A stretch of 9,609 nucleotides of DNA from Desulfococcus sp. (GCA_024641805.1 JAHECJ010000044.1:1-9609); one strand, 5' to 3'; shown: positions 1 through 7,667, counted from the first letter of the stretch. Program-made: numbers and translations. Notes: generated from the letters alone by a model not told the origin.

Positions 1-281
1 CCCATCAGCTGAACATCAAAATGTCGCATCCTCAATGTCCGCCAGGTTGCTTCCCTGACCGTCGCAAACGATTCCGGCAGAAGATTATCCAAAGATTCCC
101 CTGCCTGATAGCGAGATTTTAACTTTTGTGTCTGGGCAGCGAGTTGCGAATCCGTCAGCGCCTTGATAGCGGATTCCAGAAGATTGGTCGATTCAATAAA
201 CGGAATATAGCGTTTGATTATCCGTTCGTTACTGCTACCAAAAATTTTTAATAAAAATTTATTTACTGAATCTAAGTTCAT
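1..281 (-). CDS. secA: SecA preprotein translocase ATPase, N-terminal fragment (runs off left edge)
   Basis: SecA is the cytoplasmic ATPase that drives unfolded preproteins through the SecYEG channel. Only 93 codons plus two bases are in the window, out of roughly 850-900 usual for the family. Visible are the N-terminal helix with the family-typical IFGSSNER (residues 13-20), the LPESFATVREA segment (68-78), and MRHFDVQLM (85-93), which is the start of the SecA Q-motif region that contacts the adenine of ATP. The ATG at 281 is supported by AAGGA at 292-296 on the minus strand and by alignment with known SecA N-termini. It lies 172 bases downstream of the M23 peptidase gene with no recognisable terminator between, so the two are probably co-transcribed. 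Identity is secure even though the Walker motifs lie outside the window. Confidence 0.95.
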   Translation of the reverse strand, partial: MNLDSVNKFLLKIFGSSNERIIKRYIPFIESTNLLESAIKALTDSQLAAQTQKLKSRYQAGESLDNLLPESFATVREATWRTLRMRHFDVQLM

Positions 282-453
282 TTGAAAAATGTCCTTATCG
301 ATTTATAAAACTGCAAACAGATGCTGCTGTTAGGAATACTACCCAAATATTGACGGCAGAATTGCAGAAATTTTAAAAAAGCGCCACGATTAAATACTCT
401 TGGTATAAAAATTTAAGAAAATCTGTGGGTCTAAAATGGGGCGGGAAATATTT
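282..453 (-). other. M23-secA intergenic spacer
   Basis: This 172-base AT-rich gap separates the M23 peptidase stop from the secA start. It contains the secA Shine-Dalgarno (AAGGA, 292-296). I see no convincing terminator, no ATG-initiated small ORF on the minus strand and no strong -35/-10 pair, although AT-rich stretches such as the one around 395-415 could hide a weak promoter. In Escherichia coli the corresponding position upstream of secA is occupied by the secM arrest peptide; nothing comparable is recognisable here. Confidence 0.5.
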
Positions 454-1407
454 CTAAGAAGGATCTTTGTTAGCCAGATAAGCAGACATGTACTTTTCAG
501 CATTTACCGGAATATCATTTAAGCGGACTTCATAATGAAGATGCGGTCCTGTACTTCGACCTGTACTTCCAACCTCACCGATAACATCTCCTCGTTTAAC
601 TTTTTGGCCTTCCTTAACACGAAGCTTGCTCAGGTGACCATATCGGGTTTTGATACCGAATCCATGGTTAACAAAAACTGCTTTTCCAAGATTGCCACGG
701 CATCCTGCAAAAGAGACCGTACCATTTGCGGTGGCGCGAACGGGTGCACCCTTGTGAGCGGCAATGTCCAAACCGGAATGGAACTCACGCTGATTGGTAA
801 ACGGGGATTTCCGAAAACCGAATCCCGATGAAATCCAGCCTCCTTCTAGAGGCTGCATGGTTGGCGTGACCTGTTGAATTGCTTTTATTTCCCTCAGCGT
901 ACTCCAAAGGGCCTGGAATCCCTCGGACTGATCGCCTGCCTGCTGGTCCATGCGTTCTACGTCAGCGTCCATATTTTCCAGAAAATTATTATAGACTTCC
1001 GCAGTACAGATTTCTTTATCGGTATCATCGGAAATGTTTCCGCCGACACCGTAGTCTCCAATATCTCCGGCATCATTATGAATGCCTGTAAAAGAACGGA
1101 TCTCCTGCTCCAACTGGTTAAGCTTTATAAGCTTTAACTGCAGGGAATCGATCCGTGTATAGAAGGCTTCTATCTGTTTTTTTCGGCTTTTTAACTCTGA
1201 CTGCAAATTATGCACTTCAGTTTTTAAGTCGCCGGATTGAAAGCTCCTATATTTCATATATCCATAATCAACAAGGATAAAACCGAATATTAATAACCCG
1301 AAGACACCGATGACACCTGAAATTTTAAGAAATCTTTTTGAAAGTAATTTCAGACGTACAAAAGAACCGCCCTCGTTGTATATCAATAAAGTCAGTCTTT
1401 CCTGCAT
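454..1407 (-). CDS. Membrane-anchored coiled-coil M23 family peptidase (LytM/NlpD-like)
   Basis: Predicted cell-wall endopeptidase or divisome/envelope factor acting in the periplasm on peptidoglycan cross-links. Of 317 residues, about 29-50 form one hydrophobic membrane segment with a basic N-terminal side, about 58-105 are heptad-like and charged (coiled coil), 110-160 is an acidic linker, and 188-310 is the M23 domain. The zinc and catalytic residues are present: H210 and D214 (HSGLD), H258 (YGHLS), and H289/H291 (HLHYE). This indicates an active metallopeptidase rather than a degenerate EnvC/NlpD-type activator. The ATG at 1407 has AAGGA at 1421-1425, a rather long 13-base spacing. The order M23 gene then secA recurs in deltaproteobacteria as far as I recall, and here the two genes share strand and probably transcript. 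The exact substrate bond cannot be told from sequence. Confidence 0.9.
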   Translation of the reverse strand: MQERLTLLIYNEGGSFVRLKLLSKRFLKISGVIGVFGLLIFGFILVDYGYMKYRSFQSGDLKTEVHNLQSELKSRKKQIEAFYTRIDSLQLKLIKLNQLEQEIRSFTGIHNDAGDIGDYGVGGNISDDTDKEICTAEVYNNFLENMDADVERMDQQAGDQSEGFQALWSTLREIKAIQQVTPTMQPLEGGWISSGFGFRKSPFTNQREFHSGLDIAAHKGAPVRATANGTVSFAGCRGNLGKAVFVNHGFGIKTRYGHLSKLRVKEGQKVKRGDVIGEVGSTGRSTGPHLHYEVRLNDIPVNAEKYMSAYLANKDPS

Positions 1408-1468
1408 TATATATTTTTTGTCCTTATATCAATGGGTTAATCAATAAAACAGCAAGAACCGCTCATAC

Positions 1469-1498
1469 ACAATATCACCTTAGTAAATTCCCTGTCAA
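1469..1498 (-). promoter_or_regulatory. Candidate sigma70-type promoter for the M23-secA unit
   Basis: Minus strand: a consensus -35 TTGACA (1493-1498), an 18-base spacer, and a -10 TATTGT (1469-1474, four of six consensus bases). Transcription would begin near 1462, leaving a leader of about 55 bases before the M23 start. It sits between the folD terminator and the M23 gene, where a promoter is needed. Prediction by eye only. Confidence 0.5.
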
Positions 1499-1600
1499 GT
1501 TCACTTTAACATTCAGAATAATTTAATAAATATGATGAAAAATTCGGCTTCAGTCACCGGTAAGAATCCAATCAGAGTAAGCCTTTAAATTTTATCTGAA

Positions 1601-1642
1601 TCAATAAAAACGCCATGTCTAATGACATGGCGTTTTTATTGA
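1601..1642. terminator. Bidirectional rho-independent terminator downstream of folD
   Basis: A perfect 19-base inverted repeat (1601-1619 and 1624-1642) with a 4-base TAAT loop. The core is CGCCATGTC/GACATGGCG, flanked by an A-run on the left and a T-run on the right, so either strand yields a GC stem followed by a U-tract. For the minus strand it lies 50 bases after the folD stop and ends the folD transcript before the M23 promoter. No plus-strand gene converges on it in the window, so the second orientation probably guards against antisense read-through. Confidence 0.9.
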
Positions 1643-1692
1643 TGGTTATTTAAAAAAATACCATGATGACCTGTTTACACTACATTAGGGAG

Positions 1693-2601
1693 TTACATCA
1701 ATCCCAGTTTGAATTTAAGGGATTTTAACGTATTGAGCATCAGCATGGTAATGGTCATGGGACCGACACCGCCAGGAACCGGGGTGATGTATCCGGCGAT
1801 TTCCTTGGCAGCTTCGAAATCCACATCACCTTTAAGGATAGCGATTTTTTTGCCGGTTTTTTCACTTACTTTTTCACCCACACGGTTCACGCCTACATCA
1901 ATAACGCATGCACCGGGCTTAATCCATTCGGGTTTAACCAGATCCGGAACGCCGGCGGCGACAATTAAAATATCAGCCCGCTTGCAATGGGACGCAAGAT
2001 CCTTTGTCCGGGTATGAACGATAGTAACGGTTGAGTTGGCGCCGGGACCTTTCTGAACCATCATGTTGGCAATGGGTTTACCGACGATATTGGAACGGCC
2101 GACCACAACCACTTCTGCGCCGCTGGTTTCAACACCGGCGCGAACGATCATTTCCTGGATACCGAACGGTGTGCACGGCGGAAATTTCACTTCAGAACCG
2201 CCGATCATCAGGCGGCCCACGTTCACAGGATGGAAACCATCCACGTCTTTATCCGGATCAATGGCATTTAAAACTTTTTTCTCATCAATATGCTTGGGCA
2301 GCGGAAGCTGAACAAGAATGCCGTTAATCGAATCATCTTTATTGTATTTGTCGATCAACGCAAGGAGGTCGGCTTCGGAAATATCAGGAGATTGGTTATC
2401 CTGGACTTCATTAAATCCAACACGGTGGGCGGTCTGAATTTTTAGGGTCACATAAGAAATAGATGCCGGATTTGCTCCGACAAGAATGGTCACAAGCCCC
2501 GGTACGACGCCATGTTTCGCTTTAATTTCTTTGACTTCCTGGGTAATCTCTTCAAGGATTTCCTCTCTGATTTCGGTTCCTTTGATCAGTTTTGCAGTCA
2601 T
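1693..2601 (-). CDS. folD: Bifunctional 5,10-methylene-THF dehydrogenase / 5,10-methenyl-THF cyclohydrolase
   Basis: FolD interconverts methylene-, methenyl- and 10-formyl-tetrahydrofolate in the cytoplasm using NAD(P). It feeds purine and formyl-Met synthesis, and in anaerobes with the Wood-Ljungdahl route it also serves the methyl branch. At 302 residues it is near the usual 280-300. Catalytic-site residues are visible: Y50 and K54, Q98 in VQLPLP, D121 in DKDVDGF, the nucleotide-binding GRSNIVGKP (168-176), and the closing PVPGGVGPMT signature (274-283). All are intact, so both activities are expected. The ATG at 2601 is fixed by a strong AAGGAG at 2610-2615 with 8-base spacing. It follows the PaaK-like gene by 73 bases and is closed by the strong hairpin downstream. 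It may be read through from the transporter operon, from its own promoter, or both. Confidence 0.97.
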   Translation of the reverse strand: MTAKLIKGTEIREEILEEITQEVKEIKAKHGVVPGLVTILVGANPASISYVTLKIQTAHRVGFNEVQDNQSPDISEADLLALIDKYNKDDSINGILVQLPLPKHIDEKKVLNAIDPDKDVDGFHPVNVGRLMIGGSEVKFPPCTPFGIQEMIVRAGVETSGAEVVVVGRSNIVGKPIANMMVQKGPGANSTVTIVHTRTKDLASHCKRADILIVAAGVPDLVKPEWIKPGACVIDVGVNRVGEKVSEKTGKKIAILKGDVDFEAAKEIAGYITPVPGGVGPMTITMLMLNTLKSLKFKLGLM

Positions 2602-2657
2602 CTTAAAATCTCCTTTTTAAAAAGTTAACCGGTTATAAATTTATTAAAGGTGAATGT

Positions 2658-2663
2658 ATTATA
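2658..2663 (-). promoter_or_regulatory. Possible -10 element for folD
   Basis: A perfect TATAAT on the minus strand lies just after the stop of the PaaK-like gene and 57 bases before the folD ATG. No good -35 is visible 16-18 bases upstream, so this would be a weak or activator-dependent promoter if real. It would let a housekeeping folate enzyme be expressed independently of the upstream transporter genes. Confidence 0.3.
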
Positions 2664-2674
2664 CACATAATCAT

Positions 2675-3967
2675 CTATTGAAATTGACGTTTATCCAATA
2701 CTTTTTCTCCCGAATCAAATGTGCCGGGTTCAACCAAACGGACAATCACTTCCCATCCAAGCAATTCAGATAACTCCCGATGAAGCTGTTCAACAAACCG
2801 CCGCTGTTTTTTCATTTCATCAAAAAAATTAACATCCGATATTTCAATCAGGACCGTCATCTGGTCCTGACCGTCATTCCGCTCTACCAGAACCTGAAAA
2901 GCCGGCTGCCCGCCAGTGATCCGGGAAAGAACAAGTGCGATCTGCTCCGGTGTGATCGTCATTCCGCGAACAACAATCACGTCATCGCATCGCTTAAAAA
3001 TCCGTGAAATCCGGCAATGCGTTCTTCCGCATGCACAAGACGCGTAATCGATGCGGCTTAAATCACCGGTCCGGAAACGAATCAGGGGGAATGCCTCTTT
3101 TGAAATGGAAGTCAGCACCAGTTCCCCTTCACTCCCTTCAGGTAACGGTTCAAGGGTTACCGGATCAATTATTTCAGGAATAAAGTGATCTTCGGCGATA
3201 TGCAACCCGTTTTTTTTCGGACATTCCCAGGCGACACCCGGCCCGAATAACTCCGTCATACCATAGGTATCCGTCGCCGTAATATGCATTTTCATTTCGA
3301 TTTCATCCCGGGTGGCGTCAGACCATGGTTCGGATCCGAAAACGCCATATTTCAGTGAAAGATTCCGGGGATCAATATTCATCTTTTCAATTTGGCGGAC
3401 CAGACTGAGCGCCTGTGTCGGGGTGGAGACCAGCACCGTGGTGCGAAAATCCCTCATGATTTTAATCTGGGCTTCAAACTTACCCGATGACATGGGAATT
3501 ACGGAAGCACCGATTTTTTCCGCGCCAACCTGAACACCGAACGGGCCGGTGGTTATTCCAAAGTTCAATGCGATTTGAACGACATCGTCCTTGCTGATTC
3601 CAACGGCAGTAAAATTGCGGGCCATAAGTTCCGCCCAGTTATTGAGGTCATTTTGCGTAAAACCGATGACAATAGGATCTTGAAAATTGACGGAAGCCGT
3701 ATGCAGACGAACCACCTCTCTAAGGGGAACGGCAAACATATCGTAGGGGTAGTTTTCACTGAGATCCCGCCGGGTGATAAACGGCAAACGCTTGAAATCA
3801 GAGAAGCCGCGGAGATCCTCGGGCATAAAATCGACATCCCTGAATATCTTGCGATAATGCCGGACATTTTTATATACCCGATTCAGGGTTGCCTGGAGTT
3901 TTTCGAGCTGAATCTGTTTGATTTCATCCCGGCTCATGCATTCATTTTTCTTATCCCAGAATTCCAT
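2675..3967 (-). CDS. paaK: PaaK-family (phenylacetate-CoA ligase-like) AMP-dependent ligase with altered P-loop
   Basis: Family members activate aryl or short acyl acids to acyl-CoA through an acyl-adenylate in the cytoplasm. At 430 residues the length is normal. Family blocks seen in order: N-terminal W4 and VYKNVRHYRK (31-40), LPFITRRDL (61-69), GSEPWS (211-216), DTYGMTELFGPGVAWEC (233-249), RFRTGDLSR (297-305), the cysteine-rich CACGRTHCR (311-319), DDVIVVRGM (328-336), and a C-terminal subdomain ending VLDKR (423-427). The odd point is residues 89-98, HTASVNFQDP, where the family has a glycine/threonine-rich ATP phosphate-binding loop close to SSGTTGKP. Those diagnostic residues are gone. 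The C-terminal lysine motif (typically GKAVR) is also changed, to SGEKVL (419-424), leaving K422 as an uncertain substitute. The ATG at 3967 has AGGA at 3977-3980. It is downstream of livF by 144 bases, same strand. Family membership is clear; true ligase activity and substrate are doubtful. Confidence 0.85.
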   Translation of the reverse strand: MEFWDKKNECMSRDEIKQIQLEKLQATLNRVYKNVRHYRKIFRDVDFMPEDLRGFSDFKRLPFITRRDLSENYPYDMFAVPLREVVRLHTASVNFQDPIVIGFTQNDLNNWAELMARNFTAVGISKDDVVQIALNFGITTGPFGVQVGAEKIGASVIPMSSGKFEAQIKIMRDFRTTVLVSTPTQALSLVRQIEKMNIDPRNLSLKYGVFGSEPWSDATRDEIEMKMHITATDTYGMTELFGPGVAWECPKKNGLHIAEDHFIPEIIDPVTLEPLPEGSEGELVLTSISKEAFPLIRFRTGDLSRIDYASCACGRTHCRISRIFKRCDDVIVVRGMTITPEQIALVLSRITGGQPAFQVLVERNDGQDQMTVLIEISDVNFFDEMKKQRRFVEQLHRELSELLGWEVIVRLVEPGTFDSGEKVLDKRQFQ

Positions 3968-4111
3968 AGCTTTGATTCCTGATGTTCAATAGATTAAGTG
4001 AACGTTTAGACTTTTAGGCATAAGACACTATATTATCAGAAAAAAACCTCCATTATGATTTCTATTTATGCCGGGTATTTACCCTTCAGCCTTCAACCTG
4101 ACCACCTTCTT

Positions 4112-4849
4112 CTATTCCCATATCTCCCGTTGTTCCCGGCCGAGATAAGCCCGTTTTACTTCCTGGTTGGTCATGAGTTTTTCAGCATCTTCTTCCAGCA
4201 CAATCTTGCCGGTTTCAATGACATAGCCCCGGTCGGCAACTTTCAATGCGGCATTCGCATTCTGTTCAATTAAAAGCACCGTGAGCTTCCGGTCGGCCTG
4301 CAAATCGGCAATCAACTGAAAAATATTCTTGATAATCAATGGGGCCAGCCCCATGGATGGTTCATCCAGCAGCAGCAGTTTCGGGCGGGCCATGAGCGCC
4401 ATGGCAATAGCCAGCATCTGTTGTTCCCCCCCGCTTAAGGTTCCCGCATACTGGTTTCGTCGTTCCTTTAAAATGGGGAACAGGGCAAAGGTTCCATCAA
4501 TATCGGTCTTGAGCTGTTTTTTCCCATAATGCTTATAGATTAAATATCCGCCAAGTTCAAGGTTATCATAGACGGACATGGGCCGGAAAATCTGCCGGCC
4601 TTCAGGCACATGAGCAATTCCCAAATTTACCAGTTTTTCCGGGCTGGCGCCGGTAATTTCACGGTCATTGAAAAAAACTTTTCCGGACCGTACCGGCTGA
4701 AGCCCGCTGATGGCCCGAAGTGTTGTTGTTTTGCCGGCACCATTAGCACCCAGCATGGTCACAATTTCACCTTCACTGACATGCATGGATACATTCTTTA
4801 AAATGTGTATTAAACCATAATAACTGTTTACATTGACCAAACGAAGCAT
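4112..4849 (-). CDS. livF: Branched-chain-type ABC transporter ATP-binding protein LivF
   Basis: One of the two cytoplasmic ATPases powering the LivHM channel. At 245 residues it is slightly longer than the usual 230-240. Visible motifs: Walker A GANGAGKT (34-41), Q-loop Q86 in PEGRQIF, signature LSGGE (138-142), Walker B LLLLDEP (158-164), and the IEQN segment (194-197) that replaces the usual H-switch context and is characteristic of LivF against LivG. All are intact. The ATG at 4849 fits the family N-terminus (LRLVNVNSYYG), yet no Shine-Dalgarno is visible in the AT-rich leader, and the gap to livG is 79 bases, the widest between permease or ATPase genes here. Translation may rely on an unstructured AU-rich leader. 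The gene closes the compact transporter block; the PaaK-like gene follows. Confidence 0.95.
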   Translation of the reverse strand: MLRLVNVNSYYGLIHILKNVSMHVSEGEIVTMLGANGAGKTTTLRAISGLQPVRSGKVFFNDREITGASPEKLVNLGIAHVPEGRQIFRPMSVYDNLELGGYLIYKHYGKKQLKTDIDGTFALFPILKERRNQYAGTLSGGEQQMLAIAMALMARPKLLLLDEPSMGLAPLIIKNIFQLIADLQADRKLTVLLIEQNANAALKVADRGYVIETGKIVLEEDAEKLMTNQEVKRAYLGREQREIWE

Positions 4850-4928
4850 ATTTTTTTAATACTTAATTTTTAGTTAATCATTTTGATAGATCAAGCACTT
4901 TGGCGCATAATCCGTTAACTGAAAATAA

Positions 4929-5690
4929 TTATTCACCCAGATATGCGGCAATAACATCGTCATTTTCCTGAATCTCGGCAGGCGACCCTTCAGCGATCAG
5001 CCGGCCGAAATTAATGACCGCCACATGATCTGAAATATCCATCACGAGTTCCATATCGTGTTCGACCAGAAGAACCGTAATATTCATCTGTTTTATCTTT
5101 TCTATCAGCTCTCCCATGGCAATCGTTTCGCGGGCGTTCAGACCGGAAGCCGGTTCATCAAGAAGCAGCAGCTTGGGTTCGATGGCCAGCGCCCGGGCAA
5201 TCTCAAGCATCCGCTGGTTGCCTAAAGGAAGTCCGCCGGCAGGGACATGGGCATACTGTTCAAGCTCTAAAAATGTAAGCTGTTTTTCGGCTGCCGCACG
5301 TATCAGCTTTTCTTCGTTTCTCAAAAATGGAGGAAGTATGGAAGAGTAGAAAATACCTGCACGGGATCGAAGATGACGTCCGACCATGATATTTTCAATC
5401 ACACTCATTTTCGGAAAAATCTGGACATTCTGAAACGTTCTGCCGATACCGATGGCTGCGATGGTGTGCGGTTTTATTTTATTCAAAACGCGGCCAGCAA
5501 ACCGGATATGACCGGAAGACGGATGTAAAAAACCTGTGACCAGATTAAAAATAGTTGTTTTGCCCGCGCCATTGGGACCGATTAAAGACGTGATGGAACC
5601 TTTTTCAATATCCAGGGACAAATCTGAAACAGCGACAACACCGCCAAAATTCTTCCGCAACAGTTGAAGTTCAAGAATACTATTGGACAC
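4929..5690 (-). CDS. livG: Branched-chain-type ABC transporter ATP-binding protein LivG
   Basis: Second ATPase of the transporter, pairing with LivF. It has 253 residues, normal for LivG. Visible: Walker A GPNGAGKT (38-45), Q-loop Q87 in RTFQN, LivG-type insertion about 105-130, signature region LPLGNQR (154-160), Walker B LLLLDEP (174-180), D-loop ASGLN (181-185), and H-switch VEHDM (209-213). The signature differs from the classic LSGGQ, but LivG proteins generally vary here (L-x-x-G-x-Q), so I do not read it as inactivation. The start is a GTG at 5690, inside the end of livM, giving an 11-base overlap and probable translational coupling. A purine-rich AGGGAG lies at 5702-5707. Confidence 0.95.
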   Translation of the reverse strand: MSNSILELQLLRKNFGGVVAVSDLSLDIEKGSITSLIGPNGAGKTTIFNLVTGFLHPSSGHIRFAGRVLNKIKPHTIAAIGIGRTFQNVQIFPKMSVIENIMVGRHLRSRAGIFYSSILPPFLRNEEKLIRAAAEKQLTFLELEQYAHVPAGGLPLGNQRMLEIARALAIEPKLLLLDEPASGLNARETIAMGELIEKIKQMNITVLLVEHDMELVMDISDHVAVINFGRLIAEGSPAEIQENDDVIAAYLGE

Positions 5691-6696
5691 GCCCGGTTCT
5701 TCTCCCTGCTAACTTTCCGTAGAATGATTTTGAACCCCGGAGAGTACTGGCGAGGCCGTCAAAAATTCCTTCGGGCAGAAAAAGCATGATGATTAAAAGA
5801 ATACTGCCGTATACCAGAGTATCATAATCCGGCTGATAGTGAATACCCAGAACCTGCAGATAATCGGATAAAAAAGATAAAAATTCAGGTAAAAGTGAAA
5901 GAGCGATGGCACCGATTAACGCACCCCAGATATTATGGAGTCCGCCAACCGCCACCATGGTGACAAGCAGTACGGAGTGCATGACACCAAACGGTCCAGG
6001 ATCAATATAATTCATATAGTAGGCATACAGGCTTCCGCTGATTGAAGAAAACACCGCACTGAGTATGAATATCTGGACCTTATAAGACGTGATGTTAATT
6101 CCCAGAGAAGATGCCGCATCCTCACTGCCGTGAATGGCCTGCAATCCCCTTCCCACCCTTGAATTAACAAGATTGAACGCGATAAAAACGGCCAAAGCCA
6201 CGACACTCCAGCTGAAATAATAGTACTGGGTGTCTGAATTTAAAACATAACCGAACAGATCAAGCCTCGGGATATTGACGATCCCGGAGGGACCGCCGGT
6301 TAAATCCACTGCCGCCACAGCGACAATATGAACGATGGAAGCAAAACCCAACGTCGCCATAGCCAGATAATGTCCTTTTAATCTTAGGGCGGGAATTCCT
6401 AATGAGAACGCGACAACAATGACAATTAAAACTCCGCAAAGCATGGCAAGCCAGGGAGACCAGGCAAGTTTCGAAGTTAAGATTCCGGATGTATAGGCGC
6501 CGATGGCGACAAATGCCCCATGACCGATGGAAATCTGTCCGGCGTATCCCATCAGCAGGCAAAGACCGATGCACGCGAGGCAGTTGAATGCCGCAAAGAC
6601 CAGCACACCGATGTAATAATCATTGGTAATAATAAATGGGATAGCGATAATCGAGATCACCAGGGCGAAGAACCCAGCGCTGTTTTTTCCTTTCAT
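5680..6696 (-). CDS. livM: Branched-chain-type ABC transporter permease LivM
   Basis: Inner-membrane permease forming the channel with LivH. It has 338 residues and about eight to ten hydrophobic segments. LivM landmarks: GYAGQISIGHGAF (50-62), LRLKGHYLAMATLGF (104-118), GGPSGI (134-139), the ATPase-contacting cytoplasmic loop GRGLQAIHGSEDAASSLGIN (182-201), GGLHNIWGALIGA (251-263), and LFLPEGIFDGL (305-315). The C-terminal tail about 316-338 is basic and hydrophilic. The ATG at 6696 comes one base after the livH stop, which points to coupled translation; the nearest Shine-Dalgarno-like purine stretch is weak (GAGG at 6713-6716 is too far). The 3' end overlaps livG. Confidence 0.95.
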   Translation of the reverse strand: MKGKNSAGFFALVISIIAIPFIITNDYYIGVLVFAAFNCLACIGLCLLMGYAGQISIGHGAFVAIGAYTSGILTSKLAWSPWLAMLCGVLIVIVVAFSLGIPALRLKGHYLAMATLGFASIVHIVAVAAVDLTGGPSGIVNIPRLDLFGYVLNSDTQYYYFSWSVVALAVFIAFNLVNSRVGRGLQAIHGSEDAASSLGINITSYKVQIFILSAVFSSISGSLYAYYMNYIDPGPFGVMHSVLLVTMVAVGGLHNIWGALIGAIALSLLPEFLSFLSDYLQVLGIHYQPDYDTLVYGSILLIIMLFLPEGIFDGLASTLRGSKSFYGKLAGRRTGRVQ

Positions 6697-6697
6697 A

Positions 6698-7603
6698 TCA
6701 GAATTCTTTTAACCTCATGGCTTCTGAACTTCCTAAAATTCCGCTGGGACGGATAAACAATACAAACAGTAAAATTACAAGGGCAATAGCATCCATATAA
6801 TGAGATGAAATGTAACCCGCACCCAGCGCTTCCAAAACTCCCAGAAGCACTCCGGCAACCACTGCCCCCATGCTGTTTCCGAGCCCGCCCAAAACCGCAG
6901 CACCAAATCCTTTCAGGCCGAGCATGGCTCCCCGGGCATAATCCATCTGGATAATCGGGGTAATGATAATCCCGGCGATAGCACCGATTCCGGCCGATAG
7001 CGCAAAGGAAAGCATGACCATTTTTCTGTCATTGATCCCTGCCAGCCGGGCGGCGTCCCGGTTAATAGCGCAGGCCCGCATGCATTTCCCGGTCATTGTG
7101 TAATTAAAAAAAATGATGTATGCAATCACCACGAAAAAAAGAATGGCAAAAATCCATAATGTCTGCGGTAAAATAGTTGCTCCGAAAAATTCAAGCGGCG
7201 CAGTACCAGAAAAATGACGCATATAATGGGAGCCTTTCCCCCAAAAGCACATGGCCACACCTTTAATGATAATTGAAACCGCGATGGTGATGATAATCAG
7301 ACGCAAAACAGTCGGATGTTTTACGGGGTTGATGGTAAGACGCTCCATTAAAATACCGACGACAATGACAAAAAGCACGGTCAGGATAAAGGAAAAAACA
7401 ATTGACAGGTTGAATGCCATGGTCAATGTCACCATCATGAGCCCGCCCAGGACCACAAATTCTCCCTGGGCAAAATTGATGATTCCGGTCGCATTGTAAA
7501 TCATGTTAAACCCCATTGCGACCATGGCATAGATGCTGCCGCGCTGGATTCCCAGGATCAGAAACTGCAACACGTCAATAAAAGTGCCATCTGTGTGATT
7601 CAT
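6698..7603 (-). CDS. livH: Branched-chain-type ABC transporter permease LivH
   Basis: Inner-membrane permease partner of LivM. It has 301 residues, normal length, nearly all hydrophobic helices. LivH signatures: GSIYAMVAMGFNMIYNATG (22-40) followed by INFAQGEFV (42-50); the cytoplasmic coupling loop CMRACAINRDAARLAGIN (174-191); GFGAAVLGGLGNSMGA (232-247); and RPSGILG (285-291) near the C-terminus. The ATG at 7603 has only a modest AGGT about 11 bases upstream; later methionines would remove the first helix, so this start is preferred. It is preceded by a 154-base gap with a strong hairpin after the binding-protein gene, so its mRNA level is probably lower than that of the binding protein. 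Confidence 0.95.
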   Translation of the reverse strand: MNHTDGTFIDVLQFLILGIQRGSIYAMVAMGFNMIYNATGIINFAQGEFVVLGGLMMVTLTMAFNLSIVFSFILTVLFVIVVGILMERLTINPVKHPTVLRLIIITIAVSIIIKGVAMCFWGKGSHYMRHFSGTAPLEFFGATILPQTLWIFAILFFVVIAYIIFFNYTMTGKCMRACAINRDAARLAGINDRKMVMLSFALSAGIGAIAGIIITPIIQMDYARGAMLGLKGFGAAVLGGLGNSMGAVVAGVLLGVLEALGAGYISSHYMDAIALVILLFVLFIRPSGILGSSEAMRLKEF

Positions 7604-7667
7604 GAAGATAGACTACCTAATCGTTCAATGTTAAAAAAAATGGTGCAATTCCAATTTCAGATAAAAC

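Noticed and set aside
281..348. A 22-codon minus-strand TTG frame ending in an overlap with the secA ATG, a possible SecM-like leader peptide
   Set aside because: It has no Shine-Dalgarno, no signal sequence and no arrest-like motif, and starts with a rare codon; chance is sufficient.
3575..3982. Plus-strand open frame of 135 codons antisense to the PaaK-like gene
   Set aside because: It lies almost wholly opposite a well-supported coding region, shows no recognisable motif, and has no clear ribosome binding site; it is best explained as a shadow frame.
4017..4072. Inverted repeat GGCATAA / TTATGCC in the livF to PaaK-like gap
   Set aside because: Only 7 bp separated by 42 bases with no U-tract; too weak to call an operator or terminator.
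4073..4084. GGGTA-TT-TACCC palindrome downstream of livF
   Set aside because: A 5-bp stem with a 2-base loop and no T-run; not a credible terminator.
5212..5234. Divergent ABC signature (LPLGNQ) in LivG as a sign of inactivation
   Set aside because: LivG proteins commonly deviate from LSGGQ here, and Walker A, Walker B and H-switch residues are all intact.
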